A DNA stretch of 64,000 nucleotides from Naganishia liquefaciens (GCA_013423385.1 BLZA01000023.1:747782-811781), one strand, 5' to 3'. Shown: positions 33,521 to 45,166, numbered from the stretch's first letter. The notes: generated from the letters alone by a model not told the origin. Program-made: numbers and translations.

Positions 33521-35688
33521 ATGCTCAGATCCGCCCTCAGACCACTCGCAGCGTCCATCAACGTCGGTCGTACCGCCGCCGGCGGCGCCGCTAAGCGCGG
33601 AATGGCGAGCACTAACCACGCCGCCCTCGGCCTTGCCATCGGAGGCAAGGAAGTCCATGGATTCGTTGGCGCCGTCGGTAACACGCCGCTCATCCGATTG
33701 AGCAAGCTTTCCGAGGAAACGGGGTGCAACATTTTGGCGAAAGCCGAGTTTATGAGTCCCGGCGGGAGTATCAAGGATCGAGCGGCGCTCTTCTTGGTGA
33801 AAGACGCCGAGGCCAAGGGATTGCTGAAGCCCGGCGGGACTGTGGTGGAAGGGACAGCGGGGAATACGGGGATTGGGTTGGCGCATGTGTGTAGGAGTAA
33901 GGGGTACAGGTGTGTGATTTACATGCCGGATACGCAGGTGAGTGAGCGAGCCGAGCGCAGCGAGGCGAGAATCCCCTCGAGTGACCGAAGGGAGCGAGAA
34001 CACCTCCGAGCGACCGAAGGGAGCGAGAATATAAGCGCCGCAGGCAAGGGATCCCGAGCGCGCCGCAAGGCGTGCGAGATTCGATCGAGCGTAGCGAGAA
34101 TTCCTCTCTCGTCGAGCGTAGCGAGAACACTTCTCTCGCCGAGCGAAGCGAGAATATTAGCGCCGCAGGCAAGGAATTCCCGAGCGCGCCGTAGGGCGCG
34201 CGAGACCTATCGAGCGAAGCGATAATATTGTCTTTTTGAGCGCCAGCGAGAATACCTGTCGTCTAGCGAAGCGAGGAAATCCAGGCCGCAGGTAACCACA
34301 TCTCCTATCGAGCGAAGCAAGAATTTCAGCGCAGCTCGTAGGAATTCCCGCGGGCTCCCTCGGTAAAGCCGATTTTGCGATCTGGCACCGACGGTACCAA
34401 GATCGCCGTGTCGCCGAGCATAACTTGAGCCAGACCAGTCTCTACAAGCGCGCAATCCCTTCTGCGGCCGAAACGGTCATCTCTGTCGTGCCCAAAGCGC
34501 CCACACGCAGCGTCATTGTCAAGGTTTCCGTCCTCAACAAAAGGACATTGGGGAATAGCCGAGCCGTGCAAAAAGGAATGTCCCGCGACGTCACAGTCTA
34601 CGTCGCTCGCGAGAAACCTTCCTGAGGAGACCTCGTGCTCTTTCAGTGTCTCCAGATGATCAGCCAAGAGCCAACACACGGAATCCTGTCAGCGAGCTCT
34701 CAGGCAGGTTGCTGGTGTCATCGTGCAGGATGGGCTCCGCACGCGCGCTCGATAGGCGGCAATTAACGTCATCCAATACAATGTCCATATCGCTTCGGCA
34801 GGACTCGGCTCTTCTGCAACACTTTTTGCAACCCGCTGATACGCTCTTTTCAGAGTCAAGAAAAGATCGACCTCTTGCGCATGCTCGGCGCCGATGTTCG
34901 ACCGGTTCCAGGCAAGTTCCTCGCATACTCCCCTGCCGCGGCACCTCATTAACCTTCCCTCCAGCCGTCGCCTTTGACAACCCCCAAAACTACAACCACC
35001 AGGCCAAGCGTCACGCCGAGTCCCTCGAAAACGCCGTTTGGACCAACCAGTTTGACAACACGGCCAACCGAGAGGCCCATATCAAGACGACCGGTCCTGA
35101 AATTTGGCGCCAGACGGACGGCAAAGTGGACGCATTCACGTGTGCCACCGGTACAGGCGGCACGCTCGCCGGCACCGTTAGGTATCTGAAAGAAATCTCC
35201 GACGGCCGCGTCAAGGGCTACCTCGCTGACCCGCCCGGAAGCGTGCTCTACAAGCTCGTCGAGACGGGCAAGGCAGAGCGCGAAGGCAGCGGCTCCATCA
35301 CCGAGGGTATCGGACAGGGCAGACTGACGGCCAACTTGGCGCCCGATCTGGATTTGCTGGACGGCGCGTTCCATATTCCGGATGCAGAGTCGATCAAGAT
35401 GGTGTACAGGCTCCTTGACGAGGAGGGCTTGTATGTCGGCGCATCGAGCGCGTTGAACGTCGTCGCCGCCACGGAAGCCGCTAAGCGGTTGGGAAAGGGC
35501 TCTACCGTCGTGACGATGCTGTGTGACGGTGCCTACCGGTACGCAAGAGGCCATGGCGCTCATCGGTTCTTGACTGACCTCGCTGTAACAGATACCAAAC
35601 TCGTCTCTTCTCCCGCGTGTGGCTCCAATCCAAAAAGCTCGATTCGGCCATCCCGGAACACTTGCAGAAATACGTTGTATTGCCCTAG
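33521..35688 (+). CDS. Cysteine synthase (O-acetylserine sulfhydrylase), mitochondrial
   Basis: Four exons (33521-33937, 34854-34911, 34965-35538, 35592-35688) encode 381 residues. It is a PLP enzyme that makes cysteine from O-acetylserine and sulfide. The N-terminus ([20 protein letters not shown]) looks like a mitochondrial presequence. Catalytic features: [23 protein letters not shown] with the PLP lysine, [12 protein letters not shown], the phosphate loop [11 protein letters not shown], and [11 protein letters not shown]. The C-terminus ends QKYVVLP. Intron 1 is 916 nt, far longer than any other here, and carries a repeat array. Intron 2 (34912-34964) has a GC donor (GCAAGT) instead of GT. 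A cystathionine beta-synthase is less likely: the length and lack of CBS or heme regions fit cysteine synthase. Confidence 0.92.
33949..34330. repeat. Hairpin-forming repeat array in intron 1 of cysteine synthase
   Basis: About twelve copies of a short imperfect palindrome sharing the frame GAGCG...GCGAG lie in some 380 bp. Most common is GAGCGAAGCGAGAAT or GAGCGTAGCGAGAA; longer-loop versions include GAGCGCGCCGTAGGGCGCGC followed by GAG. A larger unit of roughly 70 bp, starting AGCGCCGCAGGCAAGG, occurs twice (from about 34032 and about 34158), with compensating changes in a hairpin stem (GCGCGCC/GGCGTGC against GCGCGCC/GGGCGCGC). No transposon ends, target duplications or coding capacity are evident. 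Confidence 0.85.
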
Positions 35689-37109
35689 AGTAGAGGAACC
35701 AAAATTCAGGCATAGCATGGGGCCGTCTCCGATTGCGTTGGCAGTGGTCATGGTCTCGAAAGGGATCCGGGGCGCCATATGTCTCCTGACATGTATTGGA
35801 GTAGCCGCCGAAACCCGGTGGCCTGTGGAACTATAATCCTGGCAGACGTGAGCGTTGATGTCGATCTGATCGCCCTGTGGATCACAGAAGTCACAAATGA
35901 ATCGCCGAGGCAAAACATCAACAATGCCTCTGGATCGAGCCTGTCTTTACTCATGGCAACAATGGCTGACCTTACTATGGTCTTGGCTTAAGATAGTCAT
36001 CGTCGCAATGACTCTGCACTATCGACCATTCAAACCAGAAAGCCAGGAAAACGGATGCAAATACATGAAACGTCGGTCGGTTCCGTCTGTTCAGGGCCCC
36101 GTATTGGCACTGCCCGATTTCCAGCAACGTTCGCTCTTTCGATATGCGCCGAATGATGGAAAGAAACGTGCAGCGCATCAGTGGGTGGGAATAGACGTGG
36201 GAGTGATCAGCAGTACTTCTCCCGTCACATCGCGTGCCCGATCGTGTTTCGGGTGGACCTGCCTCGCGTCCCTCGAGGGCAACGATGACACGAGGACACG
36301 CGTATGGGGGTTCACGGTTTCTCAAGGTTTCACGTGTTGACCGTAGGCCATCATCACAAGTGGCCTTACGAAGGCTAGTCATCAAAATCTACCTGATTGT
36401 CAAAATGGTCGCGATCATTTCTGCCGCAGTTACTCATCATCAGTCTCCATCAGGTTGACTCATCACGAAACCCTGCGCTGCCATCAGCTGTTCTAATATC
36501 GTCTCGTCAATCAATCACCCTCTCAAAGCCCTGAGCCACCCGTCAGACAGGCTTATATCATCCTTCCCTCCCCCGAAGATGCTTTGAGCCTTGCAAGTTT
36601 CCCTCGTTTCCGTATAGCCTCAATCCTCCTTTCCCCTTAGCGCACGTCAGCCACGTTTCTTGTCGAACAATCGGTCTCAGCATCTCCTTTCGACGGAAAG
36701 GCGCCTTGATCGCACAGCTTCCGTCACCCGAAATCACTTTGCAAACCCTTCTGCCGGACTTTGAGCCGGCTTTTGGGCTGTGTGCAGTCGAAAAAGTCAT
36801 TCGGTAAGCACAAGTGATGTGGTGCAGAGATGATAAAGGGAAATTCGCTGATGTCATGCATCGAGCCAGATAGCATGTCCATGACCTTGGCAGAAATAAA
36901 TACCGCCACCTTGTTCCATGGATTCGAGGGGAACATTTAATACCCTCCCGGAATGCCTTCCGAGACAACAGCAGCCGTGACCTTCATATCCTCCAAGTTC
37001 GCTCAACATCAGCAACAATCCCGCTGTTCCGCCGAATCAGCCGACAGTGGCAACAACTTTTCCAAGGAAGCGCTCATTCATCCTCACGCCCCGTCAGCCC
37101 GCTGTGGCG
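35689..37109. other. Intergenic, no gene seen
   Basis: These 1.42 kb lie between cysteine synthase and the second arrestin. Open frames here are short and conflict with each other. An ATG-initiated frame at 36953-37315 overlaps the arrestin start in another frame and may be an upstream ORF. Confidence 0.45.
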
Positions 37110-39868
37110 ATGAGAAATCACGAGCAAGAGCCTTTCAACACCAGCGCTCGACAGCGCTATTCCCCGATCATCCCTTCCCAAGCCCGTCACATTGCAACGA
37201 CATCTACCGCCGGCGTCATCGAAAGCTACGATCCCCGCAGAGGCCGGACGATGAGACCTCCAACAGGTCTTCCGATCTCGGAAACCGACATGATGTGCCC
37301 GCCTTCGCTAGCTAGTAGCTCCTCAATGATTTCGATTGAATCGGACCAGCAAATCCTCGGTACACCTCAATTTCACCCGGAAGACCATCAACAGCTACCT
37401 ATCGTGGCCGATTACCAAAGTATTCATCCTCTTGACGCCAAAGTAGAGGTCGTTTTGGAACCTAATGGCGGTGATTGCCTGGAAATGTTCGGGACGTCTA
37501 AGACGGGGTAAGCCAGATGGCCAACATCTGAAAGCTTGCCAGTGGCACTGATACCTACGCCTTTGAAGCACCTCATATTCCTTGCCCGGCCATGTGTTGC
37601 TCACTCTTCCTCCTGTCTCCCCGCCATTCGAAGCTCAAGGCCGAAACAGACTGGTCAAAGAGCTGAAAGTGACGTTTGAAGGTAAAACAGAGTGTTGCGA
37701 CGATGCGGGTACGCGTTTAGATTGAGCGCGCGTGAGGGCTGCACTCATAAACTCTGTGTAGGTCGCTATCAAGTAATGCGACTCGTCAAGACAGAGGTTC
37801 CCTTGTTGCCTTTAGAGGGGTTTGAACTGCCCAGTCAGTCCCACGTTTTCGATCCGCAAGCATTTATAAAGGAAACAGCCTACGCAATCCCGTTCGATCT
37901 CAAGATCCCTGGATGGCTACCTCAGAGCTTCGAGAACGAAACGGTCGCAATTGCTTATGGCTTAATCGCGACGGTCAAGCTCGGGTGGTCTGCCCAGGTC
38001 GTTCAGCCGAAGGCGGACCCAGACATCAGCCACGCTATGGATGTCGATGATTCAACCTTTGCGTCGTCCATCCCTATACCTATCGTGTCAGCAGCACCGC
38101 AATGCTACTCTTCACGCTTCTTTCCGCGTCTCGCCAAAACAGTGGCAAGCGCTCTGGCAACAGCAATCTCCTTGCCATCGTCCGCATCCACACAGAAATT
38201 CACTCGAGCATCGGCATGGCAAGCGATCACGGTTGTTCGGCATAGAGTGCCGGCCCCTCCCAGCGGGACAATGTCTCTTTTCTCGCCCGAAGCCGCGGTA
38301 GAACAGAATCTCCGACACTACACTCTACGTCCTGCTGAGAATTCACCTTCCCCGGTGGAATGCGTGGTCTCGGTGCCAGACACGATCGACATCAATGGAC
38401 CCACACTTCGTGTCAGTGTTCGCCTCAGAGCGCGAGAAGGCTTCACAATCGCTGGGTCGGACGAAGGACAAGCACAGGACCCGTCACCAGCTTCATTTAC
38501 CGGACCGACTGACCAGGAAGGAAGGTCCCCCTCTCCACCTGGCGGGAATGAGGCTTCAACCCCTGCGACAACTGAATCCGCAACGTCTTCTCCGTCCAAA
38601 CACCCCGGCGGTACTGCCCGGAAAGAGCAAGAACAAATCCGGATGGTAGAGTTGGGAATGGAGGTGGAGGAAACCGAGCGCTACTCGTGAGCAGATTTCC
38701 CAAGTCGAAACCAGAGCGGGACTGACGTTTGAGATCCAGATCATCACCGGCTCAGCCATTCATGGCCGCGTATCCCATTCCCGAGGATCAACCGAGTGAA
38801 TGCAGCCCATATCATGGATCTGCAGCGCTCCTTTCCCCTCCTTCTCGACTGTCCAGCATGAGTCTGCTCGGACTGACATCATCACAAACTTTTAAAGGCA
38901 CGAGAACCCGCACACTCTTGCTGGGTGAAGATGGGAAATCGCGCACATACAAGTTTGACGGCGATGGACTGGAACTGGGATCGGGATGGCGCAAGGTCAA
39001 TATCATCATTCCCATGCCGACTGCCGAGGCCGATGCGACCTCCTCGGACGACATCAACAGGAAGCCAGCAAGCGAGATCGATACCCCTTTTCTCCGTATC
39101 AAGCACAAGCTCAAGATCCGCATAGTGTGTCGATCCCGCGCAATGCCCGGCCAGGACACCATCGTGGTCCTTACCACCCCGCTCAGGTGTGGGACGGCAC
39201 CTCAGCCAAGGCTGAACCCCTTGTCAATCGATTCCGCCACCTTCACCTCGCCGCCTGGCCCCAGCCAAGTTCCCGCCTATTGTCAGCTCTTTCACGAGAA
39301 TGGCACCGCGCGGGAGGATGACGAGGCTCTACCTCTATACGAGCCTGACTCGCCTCCCGCCTATGCGTCCGCACTCTTCCCGGAACGCTTGTCAGGAGGG
39401 CAAGTCGTCCCTGTCTCAACGTCTTTGTCGCTTATGAGTGAATCAGGACCTGCCGAGTCAGGGAATCCGCAGTTGGACAACTTTGCTCCAATCTCTGCGG
39501 GAGTCTCTGACAGTGCGGGCGGCGGGACATTGCCCCCTATTCCCGGTCCAAGAGGATGTCGCTCCGTATCATCCCTCTCTTCCATCTCTGAAAATGACCA
39601 GTCCTCGGATGAGTCGCAAGAAGAATCCGTCTTCGGTACATCATCGCCTGAACCGGGACAAAGGAACGGGCTATCGCACATGGGGTACTTTGGCTTTCCA
39701 ACGCGATTGGAGAATCGTTTGATCAGTATGGCGGACAGATCGTCATCAGAGTCATCAGAGGCCGTCCCGCCCGAATATCTCGACGCGGCGCGACGCCGAG
39801 CTGTTTCGAGGGCCAAGCAACATTGTCCCACGCCGAGTCGTCTTTCGGAAACCATCGGCGATCACTGA
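37110..39868 (+). CDS. Alpha-arrestin-like protein with PPxY motifs (second copy)
   Basis: Four exons (37110-37507, 37569-37681, 37762-38686, 38740-39868) encode 854 residues. After a disordered N-terminus come arrestin-N-like strands (DAKVEVVLEPNGGDCLEMFG, HVLLTLPPVSPPFEAQG, RLVKELKVTFEG) and AYAIPFDLKIPGWLPQSFEN, a typical arrestin segment; an arrestin-C-like region includes VNIIIPMP and TPFLRIKHKLKIRIVC. PPAY (about residue 683) and PPEY (about 821) sit in the Ser-rich tail and could bind an Rsp5-type ligase. Sequence between the two arrestin halves is long and low-complexity. The first ATG in frame is used; upstream exons cannot be excluded. It differs clearly from the arrestin at 3.0-5.4 kb, so the two are not a recent duplication. 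Confidence 0.75.
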
Positions 39869-40195
39869 ACACGACTCCTTTGTGCATTGCACAGTATCGT
39901 CCCTGATAGGATATCATGAACAAACTCGGAAGCAAGTATACTAGTTGGCTTGTCGCATTTCCAGGCCTAGGCATCAGGTACATAGGGGAGGAGGTATTTC
40001 TTGTATCGATACATGTTCGATTGGCAAATATGCAGCGAAAGAGCATTTCCCGCACTTTCACGAGGGAATCACTTTGGCTCGTGCCGATAGATGCTCACTC
40101 CAGAATGTATGCATTGTATTTATTGTTGATTGCCATGCTCTCTCTGCCACTCTATCCCTTCTCACTACGTCTTTCAGGAGTCATTGCCGCACAAT
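39869..40195. other. Convergent 3' flanks
   Basis: The gap between the arrestin stop and the stop of the minus-strand gene. No feature seen beyond probable 3' UTRs. Confidence 0.6.
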
Positions 40196-41233
40196 CTAGT
40201 CCCACACAAGCTTGCCCCCGCCATCGACCGAGGCCTTCATGCCATTACTCAACGACCGATTGTTTGCCGCGACGCTAATCTTGCTGCCGCCCTGCTTTGG
40301 TCCGCTGTAGAGCGCGTTAATTTTCTCCCTGTCCAGCAAGTATCAGCCAATCGTGAATTATACGAAAGAGAGAAACAGCCGAGGGCGTCGCATACCGCTC
40401 CTGTTCCCTCCGATACTTTGCCAATCGTTCCAGCCGCTCCCGCTCCTCTGCCTCCTTGGCGGCCTTTTTAGCCGCCGCTGTCGCCGCATTCTTCTTCTGC
40501 AGCTTGGTCATCCCGGGCTCCTCGACATGCGCCCGATGCTTGCCCGTGCCCGTCGTCGACGTGCGCGGGAGGGCTTTCTTGGCGTGCTGCGTGGAGGACG
40601 CCGGTAGGCTGAGACTGAGCGCGGAGAAACGGTTCGACGAGGTGATGTTGCCGCCGCTGCCGCTGCCGCCGCCGGCCTTGCCCGATGTCATGGTGCGCGA
40701 AACAGAGGATGAAGCCGATTCCCATGCGGCGTCGGATGTGTTGATGGATTTCTTGGGCTTTTCCCAGCCCCCTGCGTCGCGTTTTGACGACGCGGCGGGT
40801 GCAACGGCCGGGGCGTCGCTTTCCTGCTCCGAGGAGGAATCCTGCGGTTCCTCGGCGGAGAGCGCGGCGGCGAGGGACGCGTCGTTGGAAGTGTCGGGTT
40901 TTGCGGGTTGCTCTGTGGTTGCTGTGGCTTGTGAGGTTGATCTGCGCAACGGAGGGTGAGCATGGAAGGATGGGATAGATGCGTAGATGTGTGTACTCAC
41001 GACTCGGCAACAGCCTTGGCCTTTTTGTTCTTCTTCTTGCTCGAGGCCTTGGCGGCAGTGGTCGCCGGTACAATGACCTCGTCATGTCCCACGCCTGACT
41101 GCTGTGCTGCTTTTTCCGCAACGTTGGCATACGATGCTTCTCCTGTTGCAGATGACGACGAGGACGACGGTGCGGCCTCGGACTTTTCCTCGCTCCTCGG
41201 TGCCTCCTTCTTTGTCTCCTTTTCGCCCGTCAC

Positions 41234-41266
<33 letters not shown>

Positions 41267-41437
41267 TGTCTTCTTGCCCTTCTTCTTCTTCCCGGCTCCC
41301 GCCTTTTTGCCGACCTCTGTTGCCAATTGCTTGACGGGCGTGGCCGAGGACGAGGACGTGCGGACGTACTGTGCGCCTGCGACGATTGCCACGAGTGCGA
41401 GTGCGCCGATGAGCGTTTCCCAGGCGATTTCCGGCAT
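40196..41437 (-). CDS. Uncharacterised N-terminally anchored Lys/Ala/Ser-rich protein
   Basis: Three exons (41437-41001, 40941-40396, 40328-40196) encode 371 residues. An N-terminal hydrophobic segment (WETLIGALALVAIVAGAQYV, about residues 6-25) is followed by a basic stretch with GKKKKGKK and a run of 11 alanines encoded by a GCC-type triplet repeat. The rest is polar and low-complexity, then a charged helix (KNAATAAAKKAAKEAEERER) and a compact C-terminus ending GKLVWD. I do not know the family. The layout, a single anchor and a long charged cytosolic tail, suggests an ER- or organelle-anchored protein with a conserved C-terminal peptide. The polyalanine tract could vary in length between strains. 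Confidence 0.65.
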
Positions 41438-41722
41438 GGCTTTTTGTTGCTGCGTAGCAAGTCTGGACGAGTGCCGAGTGGGGATGAGATGGATGATCAC
41501 CCTGGAATGCAGTGCGCTCGCTCGGTGAGATGACGGCGGCCTCCACGCGACCTGCGAGCGGCGAATGCCACGTCATTCCCCGCAATTCGTGATTTTTGCG
41601 CGGAATATCATCCCCTCCAGGGCGTCTGTTTTGGCGCATTTAAAGCCGCGTGAGAATGACGTGATGAAAGCCCGCATCTGGCAAGTCCCCCTGCTTCTCT
41701 TCATTCCCTACATCATCAAGCC
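41438..41722. promoter_or_regulatory. Divergent promoter region
   Basis: These 285 bp separate the start codons of two uncharacterised genes transcribed in opposite directions. No individual site is evident. Confidence 0.45.
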
Positions 41723-44700
41723 ATGTCCGCCAAACGCAAGCCCGTGCCCGTCGCACGCAAAAGCAGCGCGACCATACCCCCCGCGCAAAAGCCCGCGACG
41801 TTTTATGTGAGTCCCGGGCGCGAGAATCAGCGAGGGAAATCGTCCGGCTGACGGGCTGGCGAGTAGACAGGACCGACGGTGCCGAAGCAGCAAGGTGTCG
41901 GCGCAAAGCAAAAGGTCGAGGCGGATGTCGCACTGGGAAGCTCAAAGGTGAACACTCAGGGCAAGAACGTCGACCAGATAGTCAAGGACAAAGTAAGTTC
42001 TCTTTCCCGGAGCTTGAAAGCGTCGTGCTCAGTCTCGCACAGGGCATCGCCTCGCCCGTGGCCTCTCGAGCCCTGGTGAAACGCAACACACCACGTCAGC
42101 CAAAGAGTCACCGACTCCTCAACAGTACCCTCCTTTTCATCCTCGTTGCTTCTCTCTTCTCTCTTTACGCCTGCCCTCCTCCCAATGCCGTCGAACCATC
42201 CCTGTACACCCGGCTCAACCCGTTCATCGCCACGCCGCACCTCGTCCCGGCATGGGAACGCATCATCTGTCAGCCAACAAACGTGTACAGGGAAAAGGTC
42301 CTGGAGCCGTACGTCGTTCCACACGTCAAACGCCGCATCGGAGAGATCCGCGCGAACCCGATCGTCCGCGAGTACGTCGAGCCTGCCGTCGAGCGCAGCC
42401 GCATCGTTGCCCACCGGGTTTGGCGTGATCGGTTGGAAAAACCGGTGAAGCGGGTGGAACGAGTGATCAAGGCCGTGTACGGACGATACGTCAGCCCGCG
42501 GGTTCCCGTCATCCGCGCGCATATTCATCAACTCCTTCTCCGCCTCCGCGCAAAGTTCATCGAGCTACAAGCGCAAATCACCCGCAAGATCACGCAGCAC
42601 CCGACATATGTCGACTTGCGTCGCCGCGTGGACCCGCATTACCGACGTCTGCATGCCCATGGACGACGCACGATCGATTCATGGGTGCCTCGTCTGCAGC
42701 ATGTGCATCGGCGTGCCATGCCCGTCGTAACGAGGCTCTCGGCGCAGAGTGTCAGCAAAAGTAGGCAAGGATGGTCGTTGACGCAAAAGCAGGTGGTGCC
42801 GAGGGTGGCCCGGGCAGTGGAACAAGGCTTGGACACGGCCGAGCGGGTATGGGAGCGTGTGGTTGCGTAAGTCTACCTTCACTCGCACACTTCTCAGGTT
42901 CGGTATCGTAGCTGACGTCCCTAAACAGCCAGATCAAAGACCTTTACGCCACACGTGTCCACCCTCTCGTGCACCCGCACTACAAGGCCTCCCTCGCGCC
43001 GCACGTCTCGACTTTACAATCAAGGATATACGAGCCCTACCTCGCAGAACCTTTCGCCCGGCTTCGCCCCTTGCTGTATTCCCTCGTCCTGACGCCTTCG
43101 TACGCTGACGTGAGGCGAGCCGTTCGGACCGGGTACCTTGATACCAAGGCCGCGGTCGGGCAAGGCGTGGAGAGCGTCAAGGAAGCTGTCGCCTTCGTTG
43201 AAGAAGTCTTCGAGGAATTGGCGGGAAATGTCAAGGACAAGGTCGTCCCCGTCAGGGATTACCGCGCTGAGGCGGTCAATACCGCCCGACACGCTGCGGT
43301 AGCGGTCGAGTCGGGCGTTGCTGGGGCCCAGGAGACTGTCGAGTCGATCGTAGCGGAAGTGAGCACAAGCGCACAGTCCGTCGGTGGTATCGCGACCCAA
43401 GCGACGGCTTCGGTATCGTCTGTCGTGCGGGATACATCGGTCTCGGCGGAATCTGCGAAGGCGCAGGTGACGCAGGGCGTACAGAGTGCCACGTCCGAGG
43501 TTGTTGCACGCGCGAGCGAGTCTGCTGCGCAGATCTCCGCGTCGGGTGCGTCGGTCGTAGATCGCGCCGCCGAGTCGGCTCGTTCCGCCGCTGGTCGGGC
43601 CGAGGCGTCGAGAGCTTCGATCGCGGATCAGGCGTCGAAGTCAGGTGCATCAGTTGTTGGTCACGCCACTCGGACTGTTGTATCAGCGGGAGCCGAAATC
43701 TCTGGCAAGCTTCAATCGGGCGCTTCAGCAGTAGAATCCGTCGCAACGCAAGCTAGTGAATCACTTTCGTCCGTCGTTTCGCAAGCGAGCGTCTCTGGCT
43801 CGTCTGTCGTATCGCAGGTTAGCGTTTCCGTCTCGTCCGGCGCCGCGCACGCGAGCGATTCCTTGTCGTCGGGCGCTTCTCGAGCTATAGGATCTGCTTC
43901 CTCCGTCGCAAATCAAGTGTCGGAAACCGTGTCACACGTCGCCGGTCAAGTCTCCGGAGCCGTGTCATCCGTCACTGACCAGGCCTCGAGATCCGTCAAA
44001 TCTGGCGCCGCCGCGGCCCAGCAGTCCGGATCATCGGTAGGCTCTAGGGCTGCATCGGCTGTGCAGCCTGATGCCTCGACACTCGATCCACTTGACCCGT
44101 CCGCGACCGAGATCGGAAGTAATCCGGGTAAAACGACCGTGCCGCTGAGCCCGGAGGCGGAACAGATAGCTGCGCCCATGGCCAACGAGGATCTCAAGCC
44201 TCGTGAGCATGTCGCCGATGACGAAACCATCGCCAAGGATCCGACTAAAATCAAGCAAGAGGTATGTCCTTCCGGCGAGAATCGTCTGGCATCGACTGAC
44301 CTCTGCAGGCCGCCGGAGTGATCCACGCATACTTGCAGACTCACGTTCCGCAGATTGCGCAGGACCGCCTGACAGCGCTAGAACGCGAAGCCACGGCCGT
44401 CACGCGAGCTTTCGAGCAGTTGCTCGGCAGCTTTGACTTGTCGGCCGATGCCAAGGATGTCAGCGCCGAGCGCGTCAAGGTCAAGGCTTCGTTGAAAAAA
44501 GTCCGAGCAAAGTTGGATGAATTGGTGGTCGCGCTCGAGAAGGATTTGCAGGCCGGTCTAATCAATGCCGGCGCGCAAAAGGAGGTGGATAAGCTGGTAA
44601 GGCTCTTCCCCAAAACGTCCCTTGCTCGAGCTTATACCTCTCAGATTGATACAGCCCTTGCGTCGGCCACCAATCCGCCCGTGACTCTCCGAAAATCGTA

Positions 44701-45166
44701 CCAAGATATCGTCAAGAGCGTTCTCGACACCCTGACTCACGTCAACGACGCCGTCGCACAAGAAGGTCGACTTGTCCTCAAGCCTTACCGGAAAGACGCG
44801 AAGGATCGAGCTGATCAGGCCATTGCCCGGCTCGAGGGCAAGGTTACCGTCGTTCTGCCTTCCGAAACAGTCGGTCAGGTGGCCCAAGCCGCAGCCGGTA
44901 CCATTGGTCGCGCCAAGAACCAAATCATTGCCGATATCAAGCAGGCGACGGAGGCGGTTTCGTCGGGATACCAGTCAGCTACCCAGAAGGCTGCACAGGC
45001 TGCTAGTACGCCTATCAACAAGGCCGGCCTCGATGAACAAGCCGAAGCTGTGCTTGCTGGACTCGCAGATTTCCGAAGAGAGGTGGGCAGGGTAGCAGAG
45101 GATGTGACAAGTAGCGGAAAATCGGGAGCCGTCAAGGCGACCCAGGCGATCAAGGATGAATTGTAG
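41723..45166 (+). CDS. Uncharacterised 1074-residue protein with one membrane segment and a long Ser/Ala amphipathic-helix repeat region
   Basis: Five exons (41723-41806, 41867-41992, 42043-42866, 42929-44261, 44309-45166) splice in frame. The N-terminus is basic (MSAKRKPVPVARKSSA). A hydrophobic segment (LLNSTLLFILVASLFSLYAC) lies near residue 100. Residues about 115-460 are Arg/His/Val-rich with repeated phrases of the type 'YVxPxV' and 'HPxV/HPHY'. Residues about 520-740 are strongly repetitive (SSVVSQASVS, SSVANQVSET, SSVTDQASRS), with Ser/Ala/Val in an 11-residue-like rhythm, as in perilipins, apolipoproteins or LEA proteins. The last 280 residues are helical with Lys/Ala-rich stretches. 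No enzymatic motif is seen. A lipid-droplet or membrane-surface coat role is a guess from helix periodicity. Confidence 0.72.

Noticed and set aside
33949-34330. CRISPR-like array
   Set aside because: Repeats are imperfect palindromes with irregular spacing inside a eukaryotic intron; no unique spacers of constant length.
34326-34679. 117-codon minus-strand ORF inside the large intron
   Set aside because: No start context, domain or splice partners; an intron-nested gene is possible but unsupported.
36953-37315. 120-codon ORF overlapping the second arrestin start
   Set aside because: Different frame from the arrestin exons and low-complexity; more likely leader or upstream ORF.
40956-41528. 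190-codon plus-strand ORF with hydrophobic stretches
   Set aside because: Antisense to exon 1 of the Lys/Ala-rich protein; its Phe/Ala runs are reverse complements of Lys and the alanine repeat codons.
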